Assembly (NCBI GenBank): GCA_045863555.1
Contig: BTUU01000012.1
Span: 1 to 64,000, forward strand
Reading direction: 5' to 3'
Length of the DNA stretch: 64,000 bases
Source: JACRLV01 sp045863555
Lineage (GTDB): Bacteria; Planctomycetota; Phycisphaerae; UBA1845; Fen-1342
Shown: positions 9,611 to 18,121 of the stretch, one piece after another
Position numbering within the stretch: the first letter of the stretch is position 1
How the letters are laid out: every line of letters begins with the position of its first letter
Translations under genes and position numbers: made by a program
Notes under the pieces: generated by a model
Databases searched by the model: none
What the model was told of the DNA's origin: nothing
What the model saw: only the letters and a program-made list of their open reading frames with translations

Positions 9611-10549
9611 ATGCAGCAGCGTCACCGCAAAAGGCCATTTCATCGCGTCGGCTCGCCCTGGCTCTGGCTGGCGTGTCTGACCGTCCCCCTTTGCGGCTGC
9701 CAGGGGTGGCCCTTCGCCAAACCCGGCCCCGCCGCCCAGACCAGCTCCCCCGGCCCCGAACGTTCCTCGCCTCAGCCCCAGCAGCCCATCGCCAATGCCG
9801 ACACCGGCTTTACCCTGACACCGACCGGCAAGCCCGAGGCCGCCCCGTCGATCCGCCCCCCGCGCACCCAGATCACGCTCGCCGTCTTCAACGTCCAGAT
9901 ACCCGAGTCGCAGTTCCGCGTCGCCTCCGCCATCTGGAACCACATCCGCGAAGACGTGATCGACGCCGAGACGCAGGCCCGCCTCGCTGACAACGGCTTC
10001 CGCATCGGCATCGGCAACGTCCAGTTCTGGGACCCCGTCAAGACGATTCTCGACAGCGTCCCCAACCATCGCGTCGTCCGCAGCGATCCCGTCCGCGTCC
10101 CCGTCGGTTTCCCGCTCGCCCTGGAGCTCGACCCCGAGCCGCGCGACCAGACTCTCTTCCACGTGAACCGCGCCGGAGACCTCGCGGGAAGTTCCTGGCC
10201 GCAGAGCCGGAATATCCTCAGAGCCAGCTATTCGCCCGATCCGCGGTCGGGCGAGAGCATTCTGTTTCAACTGGTGCCCGAAGTGCACCAGAAGCTGGAC
10301 GGCTGGCGCTGGATTCGCACGGAGCAGGGGCTCTGGGAGGTTCCGCGGCAGGATGTCTACGTGTTCGAGCCGATCGCCGTGACGCTCACGCTCGCCCGCG
10401 ACGAGTTCATCGTCGTCACGCCCAGCGAATCCGCGAAGCTCCGCGGAATCGTCGGCCGCGCCATGCTGACCAACGAGATCGAGGGCGTCGCCTATCAGTC
10501 TTTCGTCTTTCTCCGTCCGGAGGTGAGCGATGTCGGCCAGCGCAACTGA
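9611..10549 (+). CDS. Predicted lipoprotein, unknown function
   Basis: A 312-residue protein with a type II signal peptide: basic N-terminus, hydrophobic core and a lipobox ending '...VPLCGC' with the modified Cys at about residue 30. A Pro/Ser/Ala-rich linker is followed by a folded domain of about 230 residues that I do not recognise ('FNVQIPESQFRVASAIWNH' near its start, 'FLRPEV' near its end). ATG 9611 is preferred over 9563 because it gives a normal-length signal sequence. Its last 20 nt overlap the start of the downstream histidine kinase gene, which suggests co-expression and possibly a role in sensing or presenting the signal. Confidence 0.75.
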   Translation: MQQRHRKRPFHRVGSPWLWLACLTVPLCGCQGWPFAKPGPAAQTSSPGPERSSPQPQQPIANADTGFTLTPTGKPEAAPSIRPPRTQITLAVFNVQIPESQFRVASAIWNHIREDVIDAETQARLADNGFRIGIGNVQFWDPVKTILDSVPNHRVVRSDPVRVPVGFPLALELDPEPRDQTLFHVNRAGDLAGSSWPQSRNILRASYSPDPRSGESILFQLVPEVHQKLDGWRWIRTEQGLWEVPRQDVYVFEPIAVTLTLARDEFIVVTPSESAKLRGIVGRAMLTNEIEGVAYQSFVFLRPEVSDVGQRN

Positions 10550-11639
10550 GCCCATCGCCGCCGGCCCGCGGCGTCTGGAGTCCGGCTTCTTCGAGCAGCT
10601 CTTCGAGGGCGCGGGGCTCGCCGTTTTCGCGTGCGACACGACCGGCCGGATCGAGGCCGTCAACTCGCTCGGAGCGGAACTCCTCGGCGACCGCGCCGCG
10701 GCTCCCGGCGCGCTGAACCTGCGCGATCTGCTGCCTCCGTCGGATCACAAGACCTTCGACGACCACCTCCACCGCCTCGTCGAATCGCGCGAGTCGCTGG
10801 AATTCCGCACGCGCATCACCGACGCGACCGGCGTGACCGAGTACGCGCTCTGGCTCGCCCCGCTTTTTTCGGCGGATGGCCATCTGCGGGGGATGTCCGC
10901 GTGGTTTCACGACATCACCGCCCGGCTCCAGTTGCGGCGCAGTGTGCGCAAGAACGAGCGCCTGAGCACGCTCGGGGCCATGTCCGGCTCCGTCGCGCAC
11001 CATTACAGCAACCTCCTGTGCAGCATCGCCACCAGCCTCGAATACGCAGTCAACATGAACACCATGACGGCCATGAAGCGGGCGCTTCATCGCACCCAGG
11101 AGGGCGTCGCGAAGGCCACCGAGCTGACGCGCCAGCTCCTCGCCTTCGCCCAGGCCGACTATCGCCAGTCGGACATGTCCGATTTTCTCGAATCGGTGCT
11201 CCACTATGCCGACGAGAACGAGGAGCGGCTGGCCCGGCGCGGCATCCGGCTCGAGGTCCACTGGCCCGAGCTGCCGCCCCATCTCGCCGTGCCGCGCGAG
11301 CGCATGCGCGTCATCCTCGGCAACATCGTCGAAAACGCCGTCGAAGCGATGCCCCAGGGCGGCACCCTGACCTTCGCCATCTCCCACGACGACGCCCACG
11401 TGCGTCTGGCGATCTCCGACTCCGGCTCCGGCATCCGCCCCGATCACCTCGAGCACCTGTTCGAGCCGTTTTTCACGACCAAGGGCGAACTCAGTCAGGG
11501 AACGCGGCAGGCGCTCGGCATGGGGCTCGCCGTCGCCCACGGACTGGTGCGCGAGCTGCGCGGTACGATCTCGGCCTCGAACATTCCCGACGGCGGGGCG
11601 CGCTTCGAGATCGCGCTTCCGACGTCGCAGCGCCGCTGA
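10530..11639 (+). CDS. PAS-domain sensor histidine kinase
   Basis: A 369-residue soluble sensor kinase. A PAS domain (about residues 20-133, 'GLAVFACDTTGRIEAVN') is followed by the dimerisation/phosphoacceptor helix with His157 in 'SVAHHYSNLL'. The ATPase domain follows, with N box 'NIVENAVEAM', G1 'SDSGSGI', F box 'LFEPFFTTK' and G2 'GMGLAV'. No membrane segment is present. The residue after the phosphoacceptor His is His rather than the usual Glu/Asp that acts as general base. No response regulator is encoded next to it. It overlaps the lipoprotein gene by 20 nt and is followed by the thioesterase gene after 33 bp. Confidence 0.88.
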   Translation: MSASATEPIAAGPRRLESGFFEQLFEGAGLAVFACDTTGRIEAVNSLGAELLGDRAAAPGALNLRDLLPPSDHKTFDDHLHRLVESRESLEFRTRITDATGVTEYALWLAPLFSADGHLRGMSAWFHDITARLQLRRSVRKNERLSTLGAMSGSVAHHYSNLLCSIATSLEYAVNMNTMTAMKRALHRTQEGVAKATELTRQLLAFAQADYRQSDMSDFLESVLHYADENEERLARRGIRLEVHWPELPPHLAVPRERMRVILGNIVENAVEAMPQGGTLTFAISHDDAHVRLAISDSGSGIRPDHLEHLFEPFFTTKGELSQGTRQALGMGLAVAHGLVRELRGTISASNIPDGGARFEIALPTSQRR

Positions 11640-11672
11640 ACCCCGGCCCGCGCCGGCCCCGGAGATGCTGGT

Positions 11673-12053
11673 ATGGATCAACGAACCAATTGCTGTCCCG
11701 CGATCCGCGTGATGATGATGCCGCGCGACACGAACGCCCACGGCACCATCTTCGGCGGCGTACTGCTGAGCTACATCGACCAGGCCGGCGCGGTCGAGGC
11801 CCGCAAGCACACGCCCCACAAGTTCGTCACCGTCGCCATGGACAAGGTCGAGTTCAAGAAGCCCGTCTTCGTCGGCGACGTGCTCAGCTTCAACACGCAT
11901 CTCGTCAAGGTCGGCCGCACGTCGATGACCATCAAGGTCGAAGTCGAGGCCGAGCGTTTCGAGAACCCGAGCGAAACGATCCCCGTGACCGAGGCCCTGC
12001 TCGTCTACGTCGCCGTCGATCACGCCGGAAACCCCGTGCCGATCCAGCGCTGA
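11673..12053 (+). CDS. Acyl-CoA thioesterase (YciA-like hotdog fold)
   Basis: A 126-residue hotdog-fold protein predicted to hydrolyse acyl-CoA thioesters in the cytoplasm. It carries the family signature 'RDTNAHGTIFGGVLLSYID' with the catalytic Asp-type residue in 'YIDQAGAV', then 'MDKVEFKKPVFVGD' and 'VGRTSMTIKVEVE'. The length matches YciA/acyl-CoA hydrolase family members. Substrate chain length cannot be told from sequence. It follows the histidine kinase by 33 bp on the same strand and converges on the Ser/Thr kinase gene. Confidence 0.9.
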   Translation: MDQRTNCCPAIRVMMMPRDTNAHGTIFGGVLLSYIDQAGAVEARKHTPHKFVTVAMDKVEFKKPVFVGDVLSFNTHLVKVGRTSMTIKVEVEAERFENPSETIPVTEALLVYVAVDHAGNPVPIQR

Positions 12054-12078
12054 TCGCAGCCGCGTTTCCGGAATCCGC

Positions 12079-14862
12079 TCAGATCACGATCGTCCGGCCG
12101 CCGCGGCGCTTCGGCCAGAGCAGCAGGCCCAGGCTCCCAAACCCCGCCAGCCCGGCGACGATGAGCGGCGAGGAATTGGTCATTCGGGCCATGTCCTCCC
12201 AGTCGCGCTCGGTCAGCAGGATCGAGATCGCGTTCGCCGCCGGGCCCAGGCACAGCACCACCGCGACGAGCCCCAGCCCGCAGCCGGCAAGCCCGCGGAG
12301 AAAGTGCATCCCCCCGTCGGCCCGGCGCGAAACCATCAACAGGATCGTCCCGAACAGCAGCGGACCGAGCACCGCCGCGCGCGGCACCTGCGCCTCGATG
12401 AACTCGCCGTGCCGGTTCACGATCTCGACCCGCCCGTTGTTCGCGGAGACGACCGCGTTGGCGCCTTCGAACGAGACGCCGCGCATGTTGTAAAGGACGG
12501 CCATCGCCAGGCTGGCGACCAGCAGCATCTTGCCCAGGAAGGAGAGCCCTGCGTTCGTCGCCCGCCCTACGAACGACGGCGCCGCCGCCGGCTCGGCCGG
12601 CGCGGCGGGTTGCGGCGGGGGGGCCGCTTCCATCACGGGCTGTGCCTGCCGCTCCCCGCGCTCCCAGCGAAACGCCAGGCTGACCACGGCGATGCCCGCG
12701 GCCGCCACCATCCCGAACACGCACCCCGCGATCTCCTCCCCATCCAGTCGCGGGTCAGAGCTCAGAATTGCGATCATCAGCCCGATGATGAACACCGCAA
12801 ACGAAAGGACGAAAGGTCGGATCGTCCCCCCGATCAGCGTCCGGCGGTGCTTCTGGCCGAGCTTGACGGCGAAGAAGATGCACAGCGCCACGCCGCCGAA
12901 GCCGAGCGCCATCGTCCCGACCTTGTCGTCGACGCTCCGCGCCGCGACGCCGCGCGCGACAAAGCCCGCAACCGCGCCCGCGACGGCCAGGCAGAGCAGC
13001 ACCGCCCAGATGACGCGCAGGCCCTGCGGCACCAGCGCCCCGGCGGGCCGCGGCTGAATCCACGACGGCACTCCTTGGAACGAGGTCAGTCGGACGGAGA
13101 TTCCGCGAGCGCCGGCCGGCATGCCGGGAAAGGGCCCGGCCGAGCCTCCCGACTCGGCGACAGCGCGGGGCGACTGCGGCGGCACCGGACTCGCCGGGGC
13201 CGCCATCGGCGGAATCGGCGGGATCGGCCGCCCGCCCGCCGGCGCTCGCGGCGCCGCCGGCCGCGGCATCGCCCAGATCGAAGCGCCAAGCTGGACCAGC
13301 AGCGAAAGCGCCGCGCCGCTCACCGCAAACGCGAGCTTCATCTCATCGTCGCGCCGCGCGAACGGCAGAGCCGCGAGGAATCCGACGAACGCGGGACCGG
13401 CCGCCGACCAGATCCGCACCTCGCCGCGTCGCCCCTGGGCGACGCGTTCGTGCCAGTTGTTGATCGCGAGCGTCGCGAGGATCGGGATCGCAAACGCGAC
13501 GTTGTCCCCGCCGCCGATCAACGCGCCGGGAATCATCATCGCGCCGGCGATCGACGCCGTCATGATCCGTTCCACGAACGGATTCTGCTCCGGCGCGCGG
13601 GGGATCACCGACAGTTGTGCGAACAGCGCGGCAAACGTCCCCGAGAGCAGGAACCAGCCGATCGAAATCGGCGCGGCATCACGCGCGCGGTCCACCGAGC
13701 CCGCCAGCCCCGCCGCCGCGAGCAGGATCACGCCGAAGCTCAGCGCGACGGGCCACCGCAGTCGCGCGTTCCGCGCCGAGTCGGCCAGCCACGTCCCGAT
13801 CCCCGCGGGTGCGGCCGCATACGGTGCGGCGCCGTGCGGCGCAGCGCCGGGTTGCCGCCGCATCGGCCGAGCCTCATCCGGCAGCGGGGGAATGTCGGGG
13901 ATCACGTCCGCCGTGGCCGCTGGAAACGGCACGGCCCCGTGAACGTCGAGCGCCGGCACCGGCGCCCGCCGCGGCGGAGTCGTCACCGTTCGGTCCATCT
14001 CTTCCGCCGCGGCGCCGCGCTGGTAGTTCGACGCGAGCACCGACGGATCGAATGAGTTGAACCCGGCCGTCACTTCGGTCGACGACATGATCGCGTCGAC
14101 CATCTCGTTCACGTCCTGGTACCGGTCGAGCGGGTTCTTCTGGAGCGCGCGGACGATTACGCTCTTGAACGGCTCGGGAATCGCGCCGACGTCCGGCCGA
14201 TCCTGGAGATGCCGCATCAGGATTTCGGCCATGCTCGAACCGGTGAACGGCAGGCGGCCGGTCAGCATCTCGTAGAGAATCACGCCGAGCGCGTAGATGT
14301 CGATCGCCTTCGTATAGCTGCCCGAACCGATCTCCGGCGCCATGTAATGCACCGTGCCGACGCTGACCGTGTTCCCGCTGTGCCGGCTCATGGACAGGTG
14401 CTTGCTCAGGCCGTAGTCGCCGATCTTGACGTAGCCTTCGTCGTAGAAAATGTTGCCCGGCTTCAGATCGCGATGGACGATCCCGCGGTCGTGCAGGTAG
14501 CTCAGACCCTTGGCGATGCCGTTCAGGAAGAACGCGGCCTTCTGCGGACCGAGGCCCTTGGGCTCGGCGGTCATCAGTTCGTGCAGCGACGGCCCGCTCA
14601 CGTATTCCATCATGACAAACGGGTCGCCCTCGCCGTTCCGCCGCACGTCGTAGATCGTGATCAGGTGCGGGCTCTTCAGGTTCATCACCTGGGCCACGCC
14701 GCGCAGCTCGACTTCCGGGTTCTCGCGCAGGTACTTCAGCGCGATCTCCTTGCCCGAGTCGGTCTTGGCGTAGTAAACCTCGCCGAATCCGCCGCGACCA
14801 ACGGCACGCTGAATGGTCACGCCTTCGAGAGGTCGATCGCCATGCTTGAAGGTGTAGGCCAT
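12079..14862 (-). CDS. Membrane Ser/Thr protein kinase (Hanks type)
   Basis: A 927-residue kinase with an N-terminal catalytic domain (about residues 12-265). It has the Gly-rich loop 'GRGGFGEVY' (22-30), Lys43 in 'ALKYL', HRDLKPGN (130-137) and 'APE' with 'DIYALGVILYEM'. The Mg-binding motif is DYG (149-151) instead of DFG, a tolerated variant. The C-terminal two thirds contain many membrane helices in three groups (about 365-560, 620-710 and 780-920), separated by Pro/Ala-rich linkers. The unusual multi-pass C-terminal half distinguishes it from PknB-type kinases with one helix and PASTA repeats. It lies 24 bp downstream of an FHA-domain gene on the same strand, so the FHA protein is a likely phospho-partner. 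Confidence 0.92.
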   Translation of the reverse strand: MAYTFKHGDRPLEGVTIQRAVGRGGFGEVYYAKTDSGKEIALKYLRENPEVELRGVAQVMNLKSPHLITIYDVRRNGEGDPFVMMEYVSGPSLHELMTAEPKGLGPQKAAFFLNGIAKGLSYLHDRGIVHRDLKPGNIFYDEGYVKIGDYGLSKHLSMSRHSGNTVSVGTVHYMAPEIGSGSYTKAIDIYALGVILYEMLTGRLPFTGSSMAEILMRHLQDRPDVGAIPEPFKSVIVRALQKNPLDRYQDVNEMVDAIMSSTEVTAGFNSFDPSVLASNYQRGAAAEEMDRTVTTPPRRAPVPALDVHGAVPFPAATADVIPDIPPLPDEARPMRRQPGAAPHGAAPYAAAPAGIGTWLADSARNARLRWPVALSFGVILLAAAGLAGSVDRARDAAPISIGWFLLSGTFAALFAQLSVIPRAPEQNPFVERIMTASIAGAMMIPGALIGGGDNVAFAIPILATLAINNWHERVAQGRRGEVRIWSAAGPAFVGFLAALPFARRDDEMKLAFAVSGAALSLLVQLGASIWAMPRPAAPRAPAGGRPIPPIPPMAAPASPVPPQSPRAVAESGGSAGPFPGMPAGARGISVRLTSFQGVPSWIQPRPAGALVPQGLRVIWAVLLCLAVAGAVAGFVARGVAARSVDDKVGTMALGFGGVALCIFFAVKLGQKHRRTLIGGTIRPFVLSFAVFIIGLMIAILSSDPRLDGEEIAGCVFGMVAAAGIAVVSLAFRWERGERQAQPVMEAAPPPQPAAPAEPAAAPSFVGRATNAGLSFLGKMLLVASLAMAVLYNMRGVSFEGANAVVSANNGRVEIVNRHGEFIEAQVPRAAVLGPLLFGTILLMVSRRADGGMHFLRGLAGCGLGLVAVVLCLGPAANAISILLTERDWEDMARMTNSSPLIVAGLAGFGSLGLLLWPKRRGGRTIVI

Positions 14863-14886
14863 GGAAGCTCCTTCGCCGCCAGTAGA

Positions 14887-16467
14887 CTAGACGCTCTGCT
14901 GCGCCTGATACAGTTTCGTCGTCACCCGTACGTCGCCGATGTCGCTCGTTCGGTTCAGCGCTACCGCGTCGGCCGGGCCCGTCGGGTGTCCGTCGCGGGC
15001 CGCCTTCCGCGCGTGCAGGCCGCCCGCGCGTTCGAACAGCACGAACCGGCTGTCGCCCTCGCGCGTGCGGATGTGGCAGCTGCTCTGCGGTCCCACGATG
15101 CACGTGTCCTTGAACAGCACGACGAAGCTCACGTCCTCCGGCAGCCGGCAGCGATCCGAAAGCTGAAGCACGGCCGTGCCGCTCTTGCTGCTCGGCATCC
15201 GGAACGTGAATTTCGCCTGCGCGCCGAGCACGACCCGATCGCCGTCGCGGAGCAGCGCCCGGCTGATCGAGCGCTGGTTCACGGTGGTCGGGGCGTGCGC
15301 GACGAGGAAATAGCCGTCGCCCTGCCGCCGGATTTCCGCGTGCAGGGATTGAACGTCCGACGTGAACGGGATATCCGCCGGCGAGCCCGACGAGAACCGC
15401 CCGAGTCGCACAACATCCCGGGCGATGATCAGCCCGCTGCCCGTCCCGTCGACGAGCATCAGCAGCCGCCGATCGAGCGGCGCGCCGGCGCTCGTGTGAA
15501 TGCTCGCAGCCGGTGCCGCGATCGCGCGCATCGGCTCGCTCTCGCCGATCCGGCCGCGCTCCGGCGCCGTCGTCGCGATCAGCCCGATCGGCGACGCGAT
15601 CAGCCGTGAACGGGCGTCGAAGAGCTGCTCCAGTTCCTTGATCGCCGTGCGTACCCACGGCACGTCGCGGGCAACCGAGATGCGCAGCAGCACGTCGTGC
15701 AGTCCGTCGAAATCCCGCGCCGCCAGCCGCGCGGCGGCCTGACCGGCCAGCGACGTCAGCCGTTCCTGCTCTTCGAGGCTGTCGTCGAAACGAATGAGGT
15801 CTTTTGCCGATCGCAACATGGTCTGGACCCTGTCGATGCGTCCGTCGTCGAACGCCTCCTGGGTTTTTCGCGTCATTTCAGCCGCCAGTGCCCGGGCAAG
15901 CGCATCGGCTTCCCCGCTTCGGCGATGATTCGCCACCGCTTCGCGCCAGAGGTCGCACGCCTGTTGGAGATTCCCCGCGCCAAGCGCCTGCCGCGCATGT
16001 TCCAGTGCCTGAGCGCTCCGCCGGGCCCGCCGCTCGACCTCGTCTGCGAGAACCTGCCGCTTGTCGGGATCTGGAACCTGGTTCACGGCCGCGTGGGCCG
16101 ACTCCAGCCGTCCCGCCTCGATCGTCGCCGCTGCCCGGGCGATGGCCTCCCGGGTCGCCGCCTGTTGGGCCCCGGCCAGCTTGAGCGACGCCTCGATCCG
16201 GTCCCGGAGCGCCAGCGCGTCTCCCGGCAGGGGGCCGAGCTGAGCCGCCTTTTCGAGGTCCGCGAGCGCCTCGCCACCCTTGCCGGCCTGCGCAGAAACC
16301 CGTGCCCGGGCGATCAGGGCCTTTCGAAGGTCCGATAGTAAGTCGCTTGCCTGATTGTGGTTACGGATTTCCCGCTCGGAGAGCCGGGCGAAGGCTTCGT
16401 CGAAACGGCCGGCGTCGAGGGCGCGCTGGGCCGCCTTGAGTCCGGTGTTGAGCCATTTCGAGAACAT
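14887..16467 (-). CDS. FHA-domain protein with TPR-like N-terminal region
   Basis: A 526-residue soluble protein. The first 270 residues are helical with TPR-like spacing ('ALDAGRFDEAFARLSE', 'ALGAGNLQQACDLWREAV'). A first FHA domain spans about 345-425, with the phosphothreonine-binding pattern 'VVRLGRFSSG', 'VQSLHAEIRR' and 'TTVNQRSIS'. A second FHA-like segment follows ('DTCIVGPQSSCHIRTR'), possibly incomplete. FHA domains bind phosphothreonine peptides. The gene precedes the Ser/Thr kinase gene by 24 bp, so the two probably form one operon and signalling pair. Confidence 0.85.
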   Translation of the reverse strand: MFSKWLNTGLKAAQRALDAGRFDEAFARLSEREIRNHNQASDLLSDLRKALIARARVSAQAGKGGEALADLEKAAQLGPLPGDALALRDRIEASLKLAGAQQAATREAIARAAATIEAGRLESAHAAVNQVPDPDKRQVLADEVERRARRSAQALEHARQALGAGNLQQACDLWREAVANHRRSGEADALARALAAEMTRKTQEAFDDGRIDRVQTMLRSAKDLIRFDDSLEEQERLTSLAGQAAARLAARDFDGLHDVLLRISVARDVPWVRTAIKELEQLFDARSRLIASPIGLIATTAPERGRIGESEPMRAIAAPAASIHTSAGAPLDRRLLMLVDGTGSGLIIARDVVRLGRFSSGSPADIPFTSDVQSLHAEIRRQGDGYFLVAHAPTTVNQRSISRALLRDGDRVVLGAQAKFTFRMPSSKSGTAVLQLSDRCRLPEDVSFVVLFKDTCIVGPQSSCHIRTREGDSRFVLFERAGGLHARKAARDGHPTGPADAVALNRTSDIGDVRVTTKLYQAQQSV

Positions 16468-16603
16468 GCGATACCTCGCGCCGCCGAGCCTAGGATGTTA
16501 CGAAAGCACGGCGGTATTCGCGACAAAATCTCGGATATTCCGGAGGGGAAGCGGCATTCAGGCGTCTGTACGCGTGGAGCCGAAAAATGCTGGACGGTTT
16601 GAC

Positions 16604-16633
16604 TTGGCACTGCGTCCGAAATGGGGTTATACT
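16604..16633 (+). promoter_or_regulatory. Sigma70-like promoter for the 25-aa ORF
   Basis: TTGGCA (16604-16609), an 18-bp spacer and TATACT (16628-16633) form a good housekeeping promoter on the plus strand. It faces the 25-codon ORF at 16690 and no other plus-strand gene before the tRNA. Transcription would start near 16640, giving a leader of about 50 nt. Confidence 0.55.
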
Positions 16634-16689
16634 CCTTCTGTAGTGCCCATATCGTCGCACTGTCCGGCGACAATTGAACGGAGAAGGCA

Positions 16690-16767
16690 ATGCCCGGGTT
16701 CCTCGTCGACATCCTGAAGATCCTCATGGCGATCTTCGGCTACGACGTCTTCGGTTCGGCCGGCTGA
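16690..16767 (+). CDS. Predicted 25-residue hydrophobic small protein
   Basis: The ORF encodes MPGFLVDILKILMAIFGYDV followed by FGSAG. It is supported by a GGAGAAGG ribosome binding site six to eight bases before the ATG and by a promoter candidate about 55 bp upstream. The product is one amphipathic or short membrane helix with a Gly-rich end, similar in general character to small membrane-associated peptides such as type I toxins or regulatory microproteins, but with no recognised family. No antisense RNA promoter was identified, so a toxin role is only a possibility. It lies between the divergent FHA gene and the convergent GNAT gene. Confidence 0.45.
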   Translation: MPGFLVDILKILMAIFGYDVFGSAG

Positions 16768-16816
16768 TCGATCGGATCGTGTCCTGCGGAGCCGCTGATC
16801 GCGACTGAAACCGTCG

Positions 16817-17320
16817 CTACGCTGTAGTCTGGCGTGCACCGCCCAGCCTTTTTGAGAACACAGCCTTCCCATCGCCAGGCCCGTAGAAGTCCGCCAGCCG
16901 CGCTTCCAGTTGGTATCCGCATCGCTCGTAGAATGACCGCGTGGGTGCATAGTCGCCGCGCAGCGACGTATCGATGAACACGTGTGTGCCGCCGCGGCGT
17001 TCCACCTGCGACTCGAATTCGCGCATCAGGGCCCGACCGACCCCGCGGCCCTGCACGCGCGGATCGACCACGATCCAGTAAAGATCAAAGCTCGAAATCG
17101 TGCACGGGATCGGCCCGCAGCAGGTGTACCCCGCGAGCGCGCCATCCACTTCGGCCACGGTCACGGAATAATCGCTCGCCTCCCCGCGCGTCAGGTTCTC
17201 GTTCAGCAGTTCGACCGCGATCTCGACCTCGGCCGCGGAAAAACGTCCGGTGGCACGAACGATCTCCGTCAGTACAGGGATGTCACTGGGTCGCAGCACA
17301 TTTCGAAATTGAATGGCCAT
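16817..17320 (-). CDS. GNAT family N-acetyltransferase
   Basis: A 167-residue single-domain acetyltransferase that would transfer an acetyl group from acetyl-CoA to an unknown amine. The CoA-binding motif A is clear: 'IVVDPRVQGRGVGRALMREF'. Motif B follows with 'APTRSFYERCGYQLEARL'. The length fits the family. The substrate cannot be inferred and the neighbours (a micro-ORF and a tRNA) do not help. Confidence 0.88.
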   Translation of the reverse strand: MAIQFRNVLRPSDIPVLTEIVRATGRFSAAEVEIAVELLNENLTRGEASDYSVTVAEVDGALAGYTCCGPIPCTISSFDLYWIVVDPRVQGRGVGRALMREFESQVERRGGTHVFIDTSLRGDYAPTRSFYERCGYQLEARLADFYGPGDGKAVFSKRLGGARQTTA

Positions 17321-17540
17321 CGGTCCTCACGCCGTGAACATGCCGAATCGTCCGCGCCCCGCGTCCGGATCGTCACGGCTTGCCGTCGACGCGGCGCGAC
17401 GGCGTCGGCTCGGCACACCGCGAAGCGTACGCGAGGCCGCAGCCCAGCGCCAAATCTCGCGTGAACGCGCTCCGACGCGCGCGTCGAATGCTCCGCCCGG
17501 TGGACAACGCCGCGCGAACCGCCATAATGCACCCCTTCGA

Positions 17541-17614
17541 AGCGCCCGTAGCTCAATTGGATAGAGTGGCAGGCTTCGAACCTGTAGGTTGGGGGTTCGA
17601 GTCCCTCCGGGCGC
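17541..17614 (+). tRNA. tRNA-Arg (anticodon TCG)
   Basis: A cloverleaf can be drawn with acceptor stem GCGCCCG/CGGGCGC (17541-17547 with 17607-17613), a D arm containing 'AATTGGATA', anticodon stem GCAGG/CCTGT with loop CTTCGAA, and a T arm with 'GGTTCGAGTCC'. Anticodon TCG reads CGA arginine codons. The CCA end is not encoded. A predicted ORF that runs through it is spurious. Confidence 0.95.
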
Positions 17615-17658
17615 GTCTTTTCCTCTCGCCGCCGGCCGCACGCGAAGGCGGGTGCGAC

Positions 17659-18057
17659 ATGCTCTCAATCGGCGATGTGTACGTCTACGCCACGGACTTC
17701 CAGGTCGCGATGCGATTCTGGGCCGAGGGACTGCGCCTCCGCGTCGTGAAGCGCGAAGTCTCGCCCGCGAGTTCGTTCGCGCTCCTCGAATTCCCAGCCG
17801 GCGGGGCCATGTTGAACCTCTTCGGCGGCGCGGAGCCCTGGCGCGAGGACGAGCGCCCGGCGGAAGGCACGCGTCCCACGACCCGCTTCGACGTCGTCAC
17901 CAGCGACTTCGACGACACCCTCTCCCGCCTCATCGAACGCGGCGGCCAGCAGCTCGACCCCGTCGAAACCTACTCCGGCGTCCGCATGGTCACGATCGCC
18001 GACCCCGACGGGAACGCCTTCGAGCTGATCGAGGTGCCGGACACGGACGATTCGTAG
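17659..18057 (+). CDS. VOC (glyoxalase/bleomycin resistance) family protein
   Basis: A 132-residue vicinal-oxygen-chelate fold protein. It begins 'MLSIGDVYVYATDFQVAMRF', the usual first beta-alpha unit, and ends 'MVTIADPDGNAFELIEVPD', the usual last strand with a Glu metal ligand in 'FELIE'. Members include glyoxalases, dioxygenases and resistance proteins; which applies here is unclear. I place the start at the ATG at 17659, 45 bp after the tRNA gene. The frame is open further upstream only because it reads through the tRNA. Confidence 0.88.
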   Translation: MLSIGDVYVYATDFQVAMRFWAEGLRLRVVKREVSPASSFALLEFPAGGAMLNLFGGAEPWREDERPAEGTRPTTRFDVVTSDFDDTLSRLIERGGQQLDPVETYSGVRMVTIADPDGNAFELIEVPDTDDS

Positions 18058-18121
18058 CAGGGAAGCCGGAACCCTCGCCCTTCGTTTCCCCGCCGCCCGC
18101 CCGCCATCTACCATCTCGCCG

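Noticed and set aside
17380..17658. N-terminal extension of the VOC protein
   Set aside because: The frame runs through the tRNA-Arg gene; the real start is the ATG at 17659.
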